This document shows positions 35,274-44,883 of a DNA stretch of 64,000 bases, piece after piece. Position numbers and translations under genes: made by a program. The notes under the pieces are model-generated. The model was not told the origin of the DNA, did not search any database, and saw only the letters and a list, made by a program, of their open reading frames with translations. Origin of the DNA: Seleniivibrio woodruffii (lineage in GTDB: Bacteria > Chrysiogenota > Deferribacteres > Deferribacterales > Geovibrionaceae); contig NZ_JAJUIS010000003.1 of assembly GCF_029267515.1 (NCBI RefSeq), forward strand, positions 124,001 to 188,000, written 5' to 3'. Numbering within the stretch: position 1 is the first letter of the stretch; each line of letters starts with the position of its first letter.

Positions 35274-36968
35274 ATGATGACAGGTGCTCAGATTCTCATC
35301 GAATCACTGAAGAGAGAAGGTGTCGATCTCATCTTCGGTTATCCGGGCGGCGTTCTGCTCGGTGTCTACGACACTCTTTATGATTCAGACATCACACACA
35401 TTCTCCCCAGACACGAACAGGGCGGTATCCACGCAGCGGAAGGCTATGCCAGAGCAACAGGCAAGGTCGGCGTTTGCTTCGGTACGTCAGGTCCCGGCGC
35501 AACGAACCTTGTTACAGGTATCGCAAACGCGCATATGGACTCTATCCCTATGGTCGTGTTCACCGGTCAGGTCGCAACAAGCCTTATCGGCGGCGACGCA
35601 TTTCAGGAAGCTGATATCATAGGCATCACAAGACCGATAGTTAAACACAGCTATATGCTGACAAACGTTGAAGAGACGGCTTCGGTTATTAAAGAAGCCT
35701 TTCACATAGCAAGAACGGGCAGACCCGGTCCCGTTGTAATTGACCTGCCGAAAGACATTATGGCGGCGAAAGCAAAATTTGAATGGCCTGAAAAGGTCAA
35801 TCTGACAGGGTATAACCCCACTGTCAAAGGTCACCTCGGACAGATTAAAAAGATGCTGCGTCTGCTTGAATCGGCTAAAAAGCCCGTTATCTATATGGGC
35901 GGAGGCGTGGTTCTTTCAGAAGCGAACGAGGAACTTGTTAAGTTCAGCGAAATTACGGGCGTTCCCGTTGTTTCATCGTTCCTCGGTCTCGGCGGTTTCC
36001 CCGGAACTCATGAAAATTTCGTCGGCTGGCTGGGAATGCACGGAAACTACGCATCAAACATGGCTGTTTCAGATCCCGACTTCATCCTTGCGATAGGAAC
36101 ACGCTTCTCAGACCGTTCCACCGGACGTCTGGACGGTTTCGCTCCCAACGCGAAGATTGCCCATATCGACGTAGACCCCGCGAGCATAAGCAAGAACGTA
36201 CAGATTGAAGTGCCTATAGTAGGTGACTGCAAAGCCGTTCTTAAACAGGCTCTTGGCGAAATAGACAAATTCAACTGGGATAAGAACGCTTCCGCCAGAA
36301 AAGAATGGCGCGAGCAGATAAAGGCATGGGACAGGGAACATCCCTTCGACTATGACCGCACGGCAGATATCATCAAGCCTCAGTATGTTGTTGAAACAAT
36401 ATACAAAGTTACGGAGGGTGACGCCATCATTACCACCGAGGTGGGACAGAACCAGATGTGGGCAGGACAGTTCTATAAGTTCAAACGTCCCCATCAGTTC
36501 ATCTCCTCCGGAGGCTTAGGCACCATGGGCTACGGTTTTCCCGCGGCAATCGGCGCAAAGCTCGGCTGCCCTGATAAGGAAGTTTTCGACATCGCAGGCG
36601 ACGGCTCATTCATGATGAACATGCAGGAAATATGCACCGCCGTACAGAACAAGGTAGCAGTTAAGGTTGCCATACTGAACAACAGATACCTCGGCATGAT
36701 ACGCCAGTGGCAGAACATGTTTTTCAACGACAGATTCAGCCATTGCGATCTGAACTGTCAGCCTGATTTCGTTAAACTGGCAGAGGCATTCGGTGCGGTC
36801 GGAATGCGCATCGACAGGAAAGAGGATGTTGAGGCGGCTATCAGAGAATCCCTCAAAGTTAAGGATAAACCCGTTATTATGGACTTCACTGTTGACAGAA
36901 ACGAGAACGTTTTCCCCATGATACCAGCGGGTGCGTCCGTCAGCGAAATGCTGCTGATGCAGAAATAA
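35274..36968 (+). CDS. ilvB: Acetolactate synthase, large subunit
   Basis: ThDP-dependent synthesis of acetolactate/acetohydroxybutyrate. ATG 35274 has GGAG seven bases before; the frame from 35220 has no start signal. Motifs: FGYPGGVLLG, the ThDP glutamate in ILPRHEQGG, GPGATNLVTG, FTGQVATSLIGGDAFQE, and the C-terminal ThDP-Mg motif GDGSFMMNMQEI with NNRYLGMIRQWQ. 565 residues. Forms a complex with IlvN, 15 bases downstream. Confidence 0.97.
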   Translation: MMTGAQILIESLKREGVDLIFGYPGGVLLGVYDTLYDSDITHILPRHEQGGIHAAEGYARATGKVGVCFGTSGPGATNLVTGIANAHMDSIPMVVFTGQVATSLIGGDAFQEADIIGITRPIVKHSYMLTNVEETASVIKEAFHIARTGRPGPVVIDLPKDIMAAKAKFEWPEKVNLTGYNPTVKGHLGQIKKMLRLLESAKKPVIYMGGGVVLSEANEELVKFSEITGVPVVSSFLGLGGFPGTHENFVGWLGMHGNYASNMAVSDPDFILAIGTRFSDRSTGRLDGFAPNAKIAHIDVDPASISKNVQIEVPIVGDCKAVLKQALGEIDKFNWDKNASARKEWREQIKAWDREHPFDYDRTADIIKPQYVVETIYKVTEGDAIITTEVGQNQMWAGQFYKFKRPHQFISSGGLGTMGYGFPAAIGAKLGCPDKEVFDIAGDGSFMMNMQEICTAVQNKVAVKVAILNNRYLGMIRQWQNMFFNDRFSHCDLNCQPDFVKLAEAFGAVGMRIDRKEDVEAAIRESLKVKDKPVIMDFTVDRNENVFPMIPAGASVSEMLLMQK

Positions 36969-36983
36969 GGGAGGGATACCGCA

Positions 36984-37484
36984 ATGATGAGACACACTAT
37001 ATCAGTTCTGGTTGAGAACAAATTCGGCGTACTTTCCCGCATTTCGGGACTTTTCAGCGGCAGAGGCTACAACATAGAATCCCTCTCCGTTAACAGAACA
37101 ACGGACGAATCCGTTTCGATTATGACCATAGTCACCATGGGCGACGACAGGGTTGTCGAGCAGATAATCAAACAGTTGCGCAAGCTGGTGAACGTGATCC
37201 GTGTCCGCAACGTTTCCGAAATGGACCACATAGAACGAGAGATGATACTTGTTAAGGTACATGCAACACAGAGAACACGCCCGGACGTATTCAACATCGT
37301 CAGCACCTTCCGCGGGAAAACCGTGGACATAACCAATGAATCGGTTGTTATAGAGCTGACAGGGGCTAACGATAAAATACTCGCTTTCCTTAACGTAATG
37401 GAACCTTACGGTATCATCGAAGTTGTCCGCACGGGCGCAATAGCCATCGGACGCGGCAGCAAAATGACGTCTGAAATGAAATAG
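36984..37484 (+). CDS. ilvN: Acetolactate synthase, regulatory small subunit
   Basis: N-terminal ACT domain (RHTISVLVENKFGVLSRISG, GRGYNIESL) that binds valine for feedback control, and a C-terminal domain typical of 160-170-residue small subunits. GAGGG lies before the ATG. Co-transcribed with ilvB. Confidence 0.96.
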   Translation: MMRHTISVLVENKFGVLSRISGLFSGRGYNIESLSVNRTTDESVSIMTIVTMGDDRVVEQIIKQLRKLVNVIRVRNVSEMDHIEREMILVKVHATQRTRPDVFNIVSTFRGKTVDITNESVVIELTGANDKILAFLNVMEPYGIIEVVRTGAIAIGRGSKMTSEMK

Positions 37485-37554
37485 TTTTGTGGCTGCGACG
37501 TTTATGATACTGCCAGGCGGTGACGCTATTGCTGTAAACGGCGAAGCAATCTGA

Positions 37555-38604
<1,050 letters not shown>

Positions 38605-38611
38605 TCACATG

Positions 38612-38640
38612 GGGGCGGCTTCAACCGCCCCTTACTTTTT
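38612..38640 (+). terminator. ilvC: Terminator after ilvC
   Basis: GGGGCGG/CCGCCCC stem with a CTTCAA loop and T-rich tail that runs into the palindromic element. Confidence 0.8.
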
Positions 38641-38764
38641 GCCTTTTATATGCGGCGCATTACTGTGTCAGCTGCTCTTCGGAACTGCTCACATACTCAG
38701 TTTGTATGCTCGCAGCCCTCTCATCGCCCCTTCCTTGTACTGCTTGCATCTAAAAGGCAAAAAA
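38636..38764. repeat. Palindromic intergenic element
   Basis: 18-base arms TTTTTGCCTTTTATATGC (38636-38653) and its partner at 38746-38763 match with one mismatch. Inside, GCTGC (38671-38675) pairs with GCAGC (38712-38716) and CATAC/GTATG forms a small hairpin, so it folds as a branched structure. No coding frame. Looks like a dispersed REP- or MITE-like unit; no target-site duplication seen. Confidence 0.7.
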
Positions 38765-38816
38765 GAGAACCCACACATTCTTTTCTGTCACAATTACCAT
38801 CCGAAACTAAATCAAA

Positions 38817-38845
38817 TTTACACCGTCACCGTAATATGCTACTTT
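38817..38845 (+). promoter_or_regulatory. Sigma-70-type promoter
   Basis: TTTACA (38817-38822), 17-base spacer, TACTTT (38840-38845), 27 bases before the CsgG-like gene. Confidence 0.5.
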
Positions 38846-38872
38846 TGTTTACCGTTTTAATAAGGGGTCTAT

Positions 38873-39682
38873 ATGAAATTAGGTATAATAATATTGACAT
38901 GCTGCCTCGCGGCGGGCGCTGCATTCGCTTCGGATACGGTGGTCAGCAGAATCGAAGTTCCGGTTCCGAAATGCTATGCACCGGATGCGGAGCATCCTAT
39001 GCTGAATGTCGTCATAAACGATATCGACTGCAAAGCGGCATCGTGCCAGAACGGAACAAACGCCGGTGCACAGATGAAAGGCGGTATCAGCGAGCTTGCC
39101 AAAGTGTTTTCAGGCTCCGGCGGTGTCCAGAACGTTGGAAGCGGTGTTCGGTCAATGCTTTCAAACGCGCTGAAAGAGACTAAATGTTTTAATATAGTTG
39201 ATACTGAACAGGTGGAAAAACTGAGAAAGATAGCCGCAATAACCGGTCAGGAGATAAAAATTCCAAAGATAGACCTTTTTGTCGACGGCTCAATAACATC
39301 CATAGACGTAACCCGCTCCGGCGGTGCTCTGGCTGGCGGATATATCCCCGTCATAGGACTTGTGAGCAAGACGAAAGAGGCGGCGCAGATGGCTTTCGAC
39401 CTCAGTGTGCTTAATCCGTCAACGGCGGAAGTCGTGGATTCCAAATCGTTTCAGGCGGACAGTTCAAAATCCTCATGGGGATTCGGTGCTGCTGCGGTTA
39501 ACGGAGCTGTCGGCGGCGGCGGCTGGAGTATATCCAAATCGCTGGTGCTGGATTCGGTTGTGCGCGACGTGGTTTTCGGGATTGCAAACTATATGACGGA
39601 ATCATTCGCGTCGGCAAGGATAGAGACACGCCCCACACCGCAGGAACCGCAAAATGTTGATAATATGCCAAGTAATGAATAG
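38873..39682 (+). CDS. Exported CsgG-like protein
   Basis: Signal peptide ends AAGAAFASD (cut near residue 20); the Cys at position 11 sits early and does not form a normal lipobox. The region 60-230 follows CsgG-domain pattern: GVRSMLSNALKETKCFNIVDTEQ and VDGSITSID, with a glycine-rich segment after. CsgG forms outer-membrane secretion pores for curli; short family members in other bacteria are periplasmic with unclear function. No curli genes are nearby. Single gene with own promoter and terminator. Confidence 0.72.
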   Translation: MKLGIIILTCCLAAGAAFASDTVVSRIEVPVPKCYAPDAEHPMLNVVINDIDCKAASCQNGTNAGAQMKGGISELAKVFSGSGGVQNVGSGVRSMLSNALKETKCFNIVDTEQVEKLRKIAAITGQEIKIPKIDLFVDGSITSIDVTRSGGALAGGYIPVIGLVSKTKEAAQMAFDLSVLNPSTAEVVDSKSFQADSSKSSWGFGAAAVNGAVGGGGWSISKSLVLDSVVRDVVFGIANYMTESFASARIETRPTPQEPQNVDNMPSNE

Positions 39683-39683
39683 C

Positions 39684-39713
39684 AAAAGGCGGTCTTTCTG
39701 ACCGCCTTTTTAT
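39684..39713 (+). terminator. Intrinsic terminator
   Basis: 11-bp perfect stem AAAAGGCGGTC/GACCGCCTTTT, TTTCT loop, T-rich tail. Confidence 0.93.
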
Positions 39714-39731
39714 TTTTCTTAAATTTCCCGC

Positions 39732-39759
39732 TTGACTTCTGATAAAACATCACTATTAT
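39732..39759 (+). promoter_or_regulatory. Sigma-70-type promoter of rrf2 gene
   Basis: TTGACT (39732-39737), 16-base spacer, TATTAT (39754-39759). Confidence 0.7.
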
Positions 39760-39775
39760 CATGATAAAGGTGATG
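39757..39775 (+). promoter_or_regulatory. Putative Rrf2 operator 1
   Basis: TATCATGATAAAGGTGATG overlaps the -10 end, the start point and the ribosome site of the regulator gene. It agrees at 14 of 19 positions with operator 2 upstream of metY. Confidence 0.6.
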
Positions 39776-39776
39776 A

Positions 39777-40199
39777 ATGAAGATTACAGCAAAATGCTAC
39801 TATGCACTTATCGCGGCGGTTGAGCTTACCGGAAGCTACGGCAAAGGACCTGTCAGGGCAGCAAAAATTGCCGAAATTCACGGTATCCCCGTACGCTTTC
39901 TGGAACTCATTCTGAACGACCTGAAAAGTGCGGAGATAGTGGAATCCAAACGCGGCGCTGACGGCGGATTTTCACTTAAAACTGCACCTTCCGAAATACG
40001 CGTTTACGACATCTTCAAAGCTATAGACGGTGAGCTTGTCATGGTGGACTGCGACAAAGTTACCACCGGCGAATGTATGCTCAAGGAATATATGCACGGT
40101 CTCCGTGCAGTTATATTTAATTACCTCAACAACACAACTTTACTTGAGCTTGCAGAATCCTGCAGAAATGATGCGAAAGTTTTAAACTACATCATTTAA
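39777..40199 (+). CDS. Rrf2-family transcriptional regulator
   Basis: A 140-residue winged-helix protein with the Rrf2 pattern: [12 protein letters not shown], the recognition region [29 protein letters not shown] and a C-terminal dimer helix. Two cysteines ([10 protein letters not shown]) occur in the sensor region, but not the three-Cys IscR cluster, so CymR-like sulfur sensing is plausible. The next gene makes sulfur amino acids, and both carry the same operator-like motif. Confidence 0.88.
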   Translation: MKITAKCYYALIAAVELTGSYGKGPVRAAKIAEIHGIPVRFLELILNDLKSAEIVESKRGADGGFSLKTAPSEIRVYDIFKAIDGELVMVDCDKVTTGECMLKEYMHGLRAVIFNYLNNTTLLELAESCRNDAKVLNYII

Positions 40200-40216
40200 A
40201 AATTTTTTATTATATA

Positions 40217-40235
40217 TATCATAAAATCGGTGATA
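40217..40235 (+). promoter_or_regulatory. Putative Rrf2 operator 2 (metY)
   Basis: TATCATAAAATCGGTGATA, an imperfect inverted repeat sharing TATCAT and GGTGAT with operator 1, 17 bases before the metY start. Confidence 0.6.
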
Positions 40236-40252
40236 AAAATAGGAGTATTGAT

Positions 40253-41536
40253 ATGAGCCACACAGACACACAGCTTCTTCATTCAGGTTATACCCCAGGC
40301 GAAGATGGTTCCCGTGCGGTACCCCTTTACCAGACCACAAGCTATGTCTTCAAATCTAACGAGCACGCTGCTAACCTTTTCGGGCTGAAAGAGTTCGGAA
40401 ACATTTACACCCGCATCACAAACCCCACCACGGCGGTTCTTGAGGCGCGTCTCGCGGCTCTCACAGGCGGAACGGCGGCTCTTGCTCTCTCTTCCGGTCA
40501 GGCGGCGATAACCTATTCCATATTAAACATCGCGGAAGCCGGACAGAACATCGTAAGTACGACAAATCTTTACGGCGGAACATACAATCTTTTCAAATAC
40601 ACTCTGAAACGTCTCGGAATCGAAGTTCGTTTCGTCGATTCAGCCGACCCTGAAAACTTCATCAAGGCGGCGGATGAAAACACCAGAGCGTTTTACATCG
40701 AATCAATAGGCAACCCGAAAAACAACGTTGACGATCTCGACAGGATTTCGGAGCTTGCCCACAGCATAAATATACCCCTCATCGTTGACAATACAGTGGC
40801 GCCCCATATTTACGACGTTTTTGCCCGCGGTGCGGATATAGCCGTCTTTTCGCTGACAAAATTCATCAGCGGAAACGGCACCTCCATAGGCGGCGCGATA
40901 GTTGAGAAGGGCGATTTTAACTGGGCGAACGGAAAATTCCCTGAACTGACAGAGCCTGACCCCAGCTACCACGGACTGAGCTACTGGGCGGCGTTCGGAA
41001 ACCATGACGGCGCGGTGGTGAAGGGTATAGCTTATGCCATCAAAGCCCGTGTACAGCTCCTTCGGGACATGGGTTCCTGTATAAGCCCTTTCAACTCCCA
41101 TCAGATAATTCTGGGACTTGAAACTCTGACCCTGCGCATAGCGAAACATTGCGAAAACGCGCTGAAAGTGGCGCAGTATCTTGAAAACCACCCGAAAGTG
41201 GCATGGGTGAACTACCCCGGACTGGAAAGCCACAGAGACCATGAGAGGGCAAAAAAATATCTGCCCAAAGGTTTCGGCGCAATAATCGGTTTCGGTGTTA
41301 AGGGTGGACTTGAAGGCGGCGAGAAGGTGATAAATAACGTTAAACTGTTCTCAAACCTTGCGAACATTGGCGATTCCCGTTCGCTGATAATCCATCCGGC
41401 AAGCACAACCCACCAGCAGCTTACTCCCGAACAGAGGGTTTCCGCAGGTGTGACAGATGATTTTATCCGTCTTTCCATAGGTATAGAGGATGTCGCGGAC
41501 ATCATAGCCGACCTTGAACAGGCTTTAAACGCGTAA
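40253..41536 (+). CDS. metY: O-acetylhomoserine aminocarboxypropyltransferase (sulfhydrylase)
   Basis: PLP enzyme of the Cys/Met metabolism family that joins sulfide to O-acetylhomoserine to give homocysteine. Seen: [31 protein letters not shown], the PLP lysine in [10 protein letters not shown] and C-terminal [14 protein letters not shown]. 427 residues, the longer length typical of MetY. AGGAG lies before the ATG. Downstream of the Rrf2 gene, likely repressed by it. Confidence 0.93.
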   Translation: MSHTDTQLLHSGYTPGEDGSRAVPLYQTTSYVFKSNEHAANLFGLKEFGNIYTRITNPTTAVLEARLAALTGGTAALALSSGQAAITYSILNIAEAGQNIVSTTNLYGGTYNLFKYTLKRLGIEVRFVDSADPENFIKAADENTRAFYIESIGNPKNNVDDLDRISELAHSINIPLIVDNTVAPHIYDVFARGADIAVFSLTKFISGNGTSIGGAIVEKGDFNWANGKFPELTEPDPSYHGLSYWAAFGNHDGAVVKGIAYAIKARVQLLRDMGSCISPFNSHQIILGLETLTLRIAKHCENALKVAQYLENHPKVAWVNYPGLESHRDHERAKKYLPKGFGAIIGFGVKGGLEGGEKVINNVKLFSNLANIGDSRSLIIHPASTTHQQLTPEQRVSAGVTDDFIRLSIGIEDVADIIADLEQALNA

Positions 41537-41659
41537 CACCTCCTGCGTTATGCAGGGATTTTTAATATACTGCGAGTTTGGGCGGAAGAGGGGGACTCTG
41601 ACATGGGATACGCCCGAACTCCGGTATTGTTTCCACCTCCTTATAGTAACAGAAGAGAG

Positions 41660-41692
41660 GCTCGACGGACTCATCCCCGTCGGGCTTTTTTT
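41660..41692 (+). terminator. metY: Terminator after metY
   Basis: GCTCGACGG/CCGTCGGGC 9-bp stem (one wobble), then TTTTTTT. The convergent exporter gene ends five bases on. Confidence 0.88.
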
Positions 41693-41696
41693 CTGT

Positions 41697-42158
41697 CTAA
41701 ACCACAGGTTTGCCTCTGTATATCAGCAGCCCCGGTATGGCGAGTCCGAAGGCGATTGCGCCGAGGATAAAGAACGTCTTCAACCCGTTTTCAACGGCGG
41801 ACTGCATCATTGCCATATCGTAACCGCGGTTGGCAAGCTCCACGATGGCTATCATTGTTTTATACGCGTAAACACCGGGTATCATGGGAATTATGGACGC
41901 AACGCTTATCACCCGCGGGTGCGCCATGCTTTTTTGTGCCCATAAAACGGCATAAAAGCTCACCAGTATGGAAGCGGTGAACGTTGCCAGCGATATCTGC
42001 ACCCCGTATTCCATCATGACAGACCGCACCAGAAACCCCAGTGCGCCGCCGATTGCACAGAATTTCAGGTATTTCGGCGGGACGTTGAACGCGACTGCAA
42101 ATCCGACGGCGGGAACGGCAGCGAAAAGACATTCAGTTATTATCTTAAAAGTGTTCAT
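41697..42158 (-). CDS. Threonine/serine exporter-type small subunit (YjjB/DUF3815)
   Basis: About 153 residues with four or five membrane helices (IITECLFAAVPAVGFAVAFN, FLVRSVMMEYG, MIPGVYAYKTM, AFGLAIPGLLIYRG). It overlaps the YjjP-like gene by four bases and pairs with it; together they correspond to one ThrE-type transporter split in two. E. coli YjjPB exports succinate, others export amino acids. Confidence 0.88.
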   Translation of the reverse strand: MNTFKIITECLFAAVPAVGFAVAFNVPPKYLKFCAIGGALGFLVRSVMMEYGVQISLATFTASILVSFYAVLWAQKSMAHPRVISVASIIPMIPGVYAYKTMIAIVELANRGYDMAMMQSAVENGLKTFFILGAIAFGLAIPGLLIYRGKPVV

Positions 42159-42928
42159 ATGCCCAGTAACCCCATGGCGGAGAGTATCCCCAGCGCCGTT
42201 GCCAGCGTAAGCAGCGTCGCTGAGACCAGCCGTGCCACCCCCATATTTTTAAATCCTTTAAGCATATCCGAAAACGAGTTAACCAGCGGAAACCCCGGAA
42301 CGAGCATGAGTACGGCGGAATAGACTGCGGTTTCCGGTTCAGCGCCGAAATGTTTCAGCATGGCAAATCCCGCCAGAAGCGTGCAGATGAACGCTGCTGC
42401 GAAAGAGCCGATAACCGGATTGAACCTGTCGCGGTTCAGAACAGTGAATACTATCCTCCCGACGGAAGCCGCTATGAAAGTTGTTATGAAAACCGGAATA
42501 TCGCCTCCGGCAAGGAGGCTGAAAAAAGCGCATGAAAGCCCGATGGCGGGTGCAGTTATCCATAGAGGATAGCGCATTGCGCTGACATTTTTAATCCTCT
42601 GTTCCATCTCGTCGCGTGTGATGTTCCCCCGCTCGCAGTGAACCACCGCCTGCTGAAGCTGAGTGACGACGTTCATGTTCACCCCGCGTTCGGGACAGCG
42701 TGAGGTAAGGGTTGTCCATCTGGAATCTTTGTATACGGTCAGTACCATAGAGCTTGACGAAAGTGATATCTCAGTGTCGTCGGCACCCATGATGCGTGAC
42801 GTGCGCAGCATAAGTTCGCGGATGAGGTTGCTCTCCGCTCCGCTTTCAAGGAGCCTGCTGCCAAGAAAGATTACAAGCTGTATGCACCTTTCAAGCTCAG
42901 GGCTGACAGTTGTTTCCGCTGTGTTCAT
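42155..42928 (-). CDS. Threonine/serine exporter-type large subunit (YjjP/DUF1212)
   Basis: N-terminal soluble part with GSRLLESGAESNLIRELMLRTS, which is the family signature, then five membrane helices from residue about 120. 257 residues, normal for YjjP. Upstream partner of the small subunit; divergent from the hydrogenase operon. Confidence 0.9.
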   Translation of the reverse strand: MNTAETTVSPELERCIQLVIFLGSRLLESGAESNLIRELMLRTSRIMGADDTEISLSSSSMVLTVYKDSRWTTLTSRCPERGVNMNVVTQLQQAVVHCERGNITRDEMEQRIKNVSAMRYPLWITAPAIGLSCAFFSLLAGGDIPVFITTFIAASVGRIVFTVLNRDRFNPVIGSFAAAFICTLLAGFAMLKHFGAEPETAVYSAVLMLVPGFPLVNSFSDMLKGFKNMGVARLVSATLLTLATALGILSAMGLLGI

Positions 42929-42956
42929 TACTTCTCCCGCGGGCGTTCATTTCTGT

Positions 42957-42987
42957 GGTTTCATTTGAAACCGCTCTGGTGTATAAT
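42957..42987 (+). promoter_or_regulatory. Promoter and perfect inverted repeat of hydrogenase operon
   Basis: GGTTTCA (42957-42963), TT, TGAAACC (42966-42972): a perfect inverted repeat lying over the -35 position, followed by consensus TATAAT at 42982-42987. It also lies 29 bases upstream of the divergent YjjP-like gene and may control both. The motif differs from FNR/CRP sites. Confidence 0.6.
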
Positions 42988-43012
42988 AATCTAATAATGG
43001 CGAGGCTCATTG

Positions 43013-44053
43013 ATGAAAGACGTACTGCTTAAAAAAGAGCTTTTCGACGGTTTTGTCGAGGCTCTTATGAATTCATATAAGGTTGCGGCACCCACAAGAC
43101 GGGGGGATAAAAGTTTCGCGTTCGATTTTATCACCAATCCGTCCGAGGTCTGCCTTGACCACATCCCCACCATCCTGCCGCCGAAAAAATATTTTCTGCC
43201 GCAACACGAAACCCTTCTGGAATATGATACCACCGAAGGGCAGAACATGCAGGCTTTTGTTGAGATTGAACCGATGGTCATCCTCGGTGTACATTCATGC
43301 GACATAGCGGGCATACAGTGTCTGAACCACGTCTTTATGGACAGACCGAAAGACTACCATTATCAGGCGCGCCACGACAAGATTCTGCTTATCGGCTACG
43401 AATGTCTGAGAAAATGCGACCAGTACGCTTCATGCGGGCTGATGCAGACCCACACGCCCACAGGCGGCTATGACATCTTCATGACGGATATGGGCGACCA
43501 CTACTATTTCAGTATAAACACCTTCGCGGGAAAGGGCATGGTTCAGCTTTTTGAAGGCTTTGAGCCGGCTGACACCGTGGCGGAAAAGACGCTGAAAAAA
43601 CTTCGTTCGGACAAGAAAAAGCTGTTCAAAAACGAAACCGACGTGAGTCTTGCGGAGATACCGTCTATTTTTGAATGGGGATTCGACAGCCACGTTTGGG
43701 ACAGGACGGCGGAAAAATGCCTTTCGTGCGGCAACTGCACGAACGTATGCCCCACCTGCTACTGTTTCGACGTCAACGACGAGCCGGAGCTCAACCTTGC
43801 CAAAGGCAGGCGCGTGCGGGTATGGGATTCCTGCCAGAACGAGACCTTTGCAATAATCGCGGGTGGCGAAAACTTCCGTCCTAAGCGCGCACAGCGCACG
43901 CGGCACAGATTTTTCCGCAAATTCAAATATCCTGTCATGCGCTACGGGAAATTTTTCTGCACGGGCTGCGGAAGATGCAGCAGGCAGTGCATGGCTTCCA
44001 TAAACCTTAAAGAGACCATATCGAACCTGAAAAGATCGTGGGGTGAGATATGA
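43013..44053 (+). CDS. hydB: Group 3b [NiFe]-hydrogenase (sulfhydrogenase) beta subunit
   Basis: Fe-S electron-transfer subunit. Cysteine motifs CLSCGNCTNVCPTCYC (about residue 240) and FFCTGCGRCSRQC (about 320), plus earlier GVHSCDIAG and YECLRKCDQYASC, match HydB/anaerobic sulfite reductase A-type proteins. ATG 43013 has GAGG seven bases before; TTG 43010 is not needed. First gene of a five-gene operon with overlapping ends. Passes electrons between the flavin subunit and the hydrogenase module; cytoplasmic. Confidence 0.9.
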   Translation: MKDVLLKKELFDGFVEALMNSYKVAAPTRRGDKSFAFDFITNPSEVCLDHIPTILPPKKYFLPQHETLLEYDTTEGQNMQAFVEIEPMVILGVHSCDIAGIQCLNHVFMDRPKDYHYQARHDKILLIGYECLRKCDQYASCGLMQTHTPTGGYDIFMTDMGDHYYFSINTFAGKGMVQLFEGFEPADTVAEKTLKKLRSDKKKLFKNETDVSLAEIPSIFEWGFDSHVWDRTAEKCLSCGNCTNVCPTCYCFDVNDEPELNLAKGRRVRVWDSCQNETFAIIAGGENFRPKRAQRTRHRFFRKFKYPVMRYGKFFCTGCGRCSRQCMASINLKETISNLKRSWGEI

Positions 44054-44883
44054 GAATACCGCTGAAAAAATCCGGCTACGAGATAATAAAGGCTGAAGTG
44101 GTTAAGATAACCCCCATGACCGCCACGGAAAAGCTGTATGAGATACGGCTGAAGAACGGCGAAAACCTGGACCACGACCCCGGTCAGTTTGTGGAAGTAT
44201 CCATATTCGGCGCGGGTGAGGCTCCTATATCGGTGTGCTCGTCACCAACCAATCAGGATACCTTTGAGCTTTGCATACGAAAGGTGGGGCGAATGACCTC
44301 GGTTCTGCACAACCTAAAGGTCGGCGACGAGATAGGCATCCGAGGTCCATTCGGGGTGGGATTCCCTGTCAACCTGCTCAAGGGCAGGGATATGATATTC
44401 ATTGCTGGCGGGCTTGGCATTGCGCCTCTGCGTTCGCTGATAAACTACGTTCTGGACGAGCGGCGCGACTTCGGAAAGGTGGATATACTGCTGGGCTGTA
44501 AGACTCCGGACAAGATGCTTTTCGGCAGCGAGGTTGCCGTCTGGGCGGAGCGTATGGACGTGAATTTCTGCTGCACTGTGGATAAATCCGATCCGGAATG
44601 GAAGGGTAACGTGGGACTTATCACAACCCTTATTCCGGGGGTGAACTTCAACCCCGACAACACGTTTGCCGTGGTCTGCGGACCGCCTGAGATGTATATA
44701 TACGTCATTCAGGAGCTTCTGAAAAAGGGGATGCCTGAAAGCAGGATTTACGTTTCGCTGGAAAGACATATGAAATGCGGTATGGGACGCTGCGGACACT
44801 GCCAGATACACCAGTATTACTGCTGTATGGACGGTCCCGTGTTCCCCTATGACAAGGTGAAAGACCTTGAGGGGGCGATATGA
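44050..44883 (+). CDS. hydG: Group 3b [NiFe]-hydrogenase gamma subunit (FAD/NAD(P)-binding)
   Basis: Ferredoxin-NADP reductase-like protein, 277 residues: FAD region PISVCSSPTN, NAD(P)-binding IAGGLGIAPLRSLI and CGPPEMY, and a C-terminal [2Fe-2S]-type motif CGMGRCGHCQ with CC further on. This subunit gives the complex its NAD(P)H activity. Four-base overlaps on both sides. Confidence 0.93.
   Translation: MRIPLKKSGYEIIKAEVVKITPMTATEKLYEIRLKNGENLDHDPGQFVEVSIFGAGEAPISVCSSPTNQDTFELCIRKVGRMTSVLHNLKVGDEIGIRGPFGVGFPVNLLKGRDMIFIAGGLGIAPLRSLINYVLDERRDFGKVDILLGCKTPDKMLFGSEVAVWAERMDVNFCCTVDKSDPEWKGNVGLITTLIPGVNFNPDNTFAVVCGPPEMYIYVIQELLKKGMPESRIYVSLERHMKCGMGRCGHCQIHQYYCCMDGPVFPYDKVKDLEGAI

Noticed and set aside
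42929-43012. FNR site at the hydrogenase promoter
   Set aside because: The palindrome GGTTTCA-TT-TGAAACC lacks the TTGAT-N4-ATCAA core.
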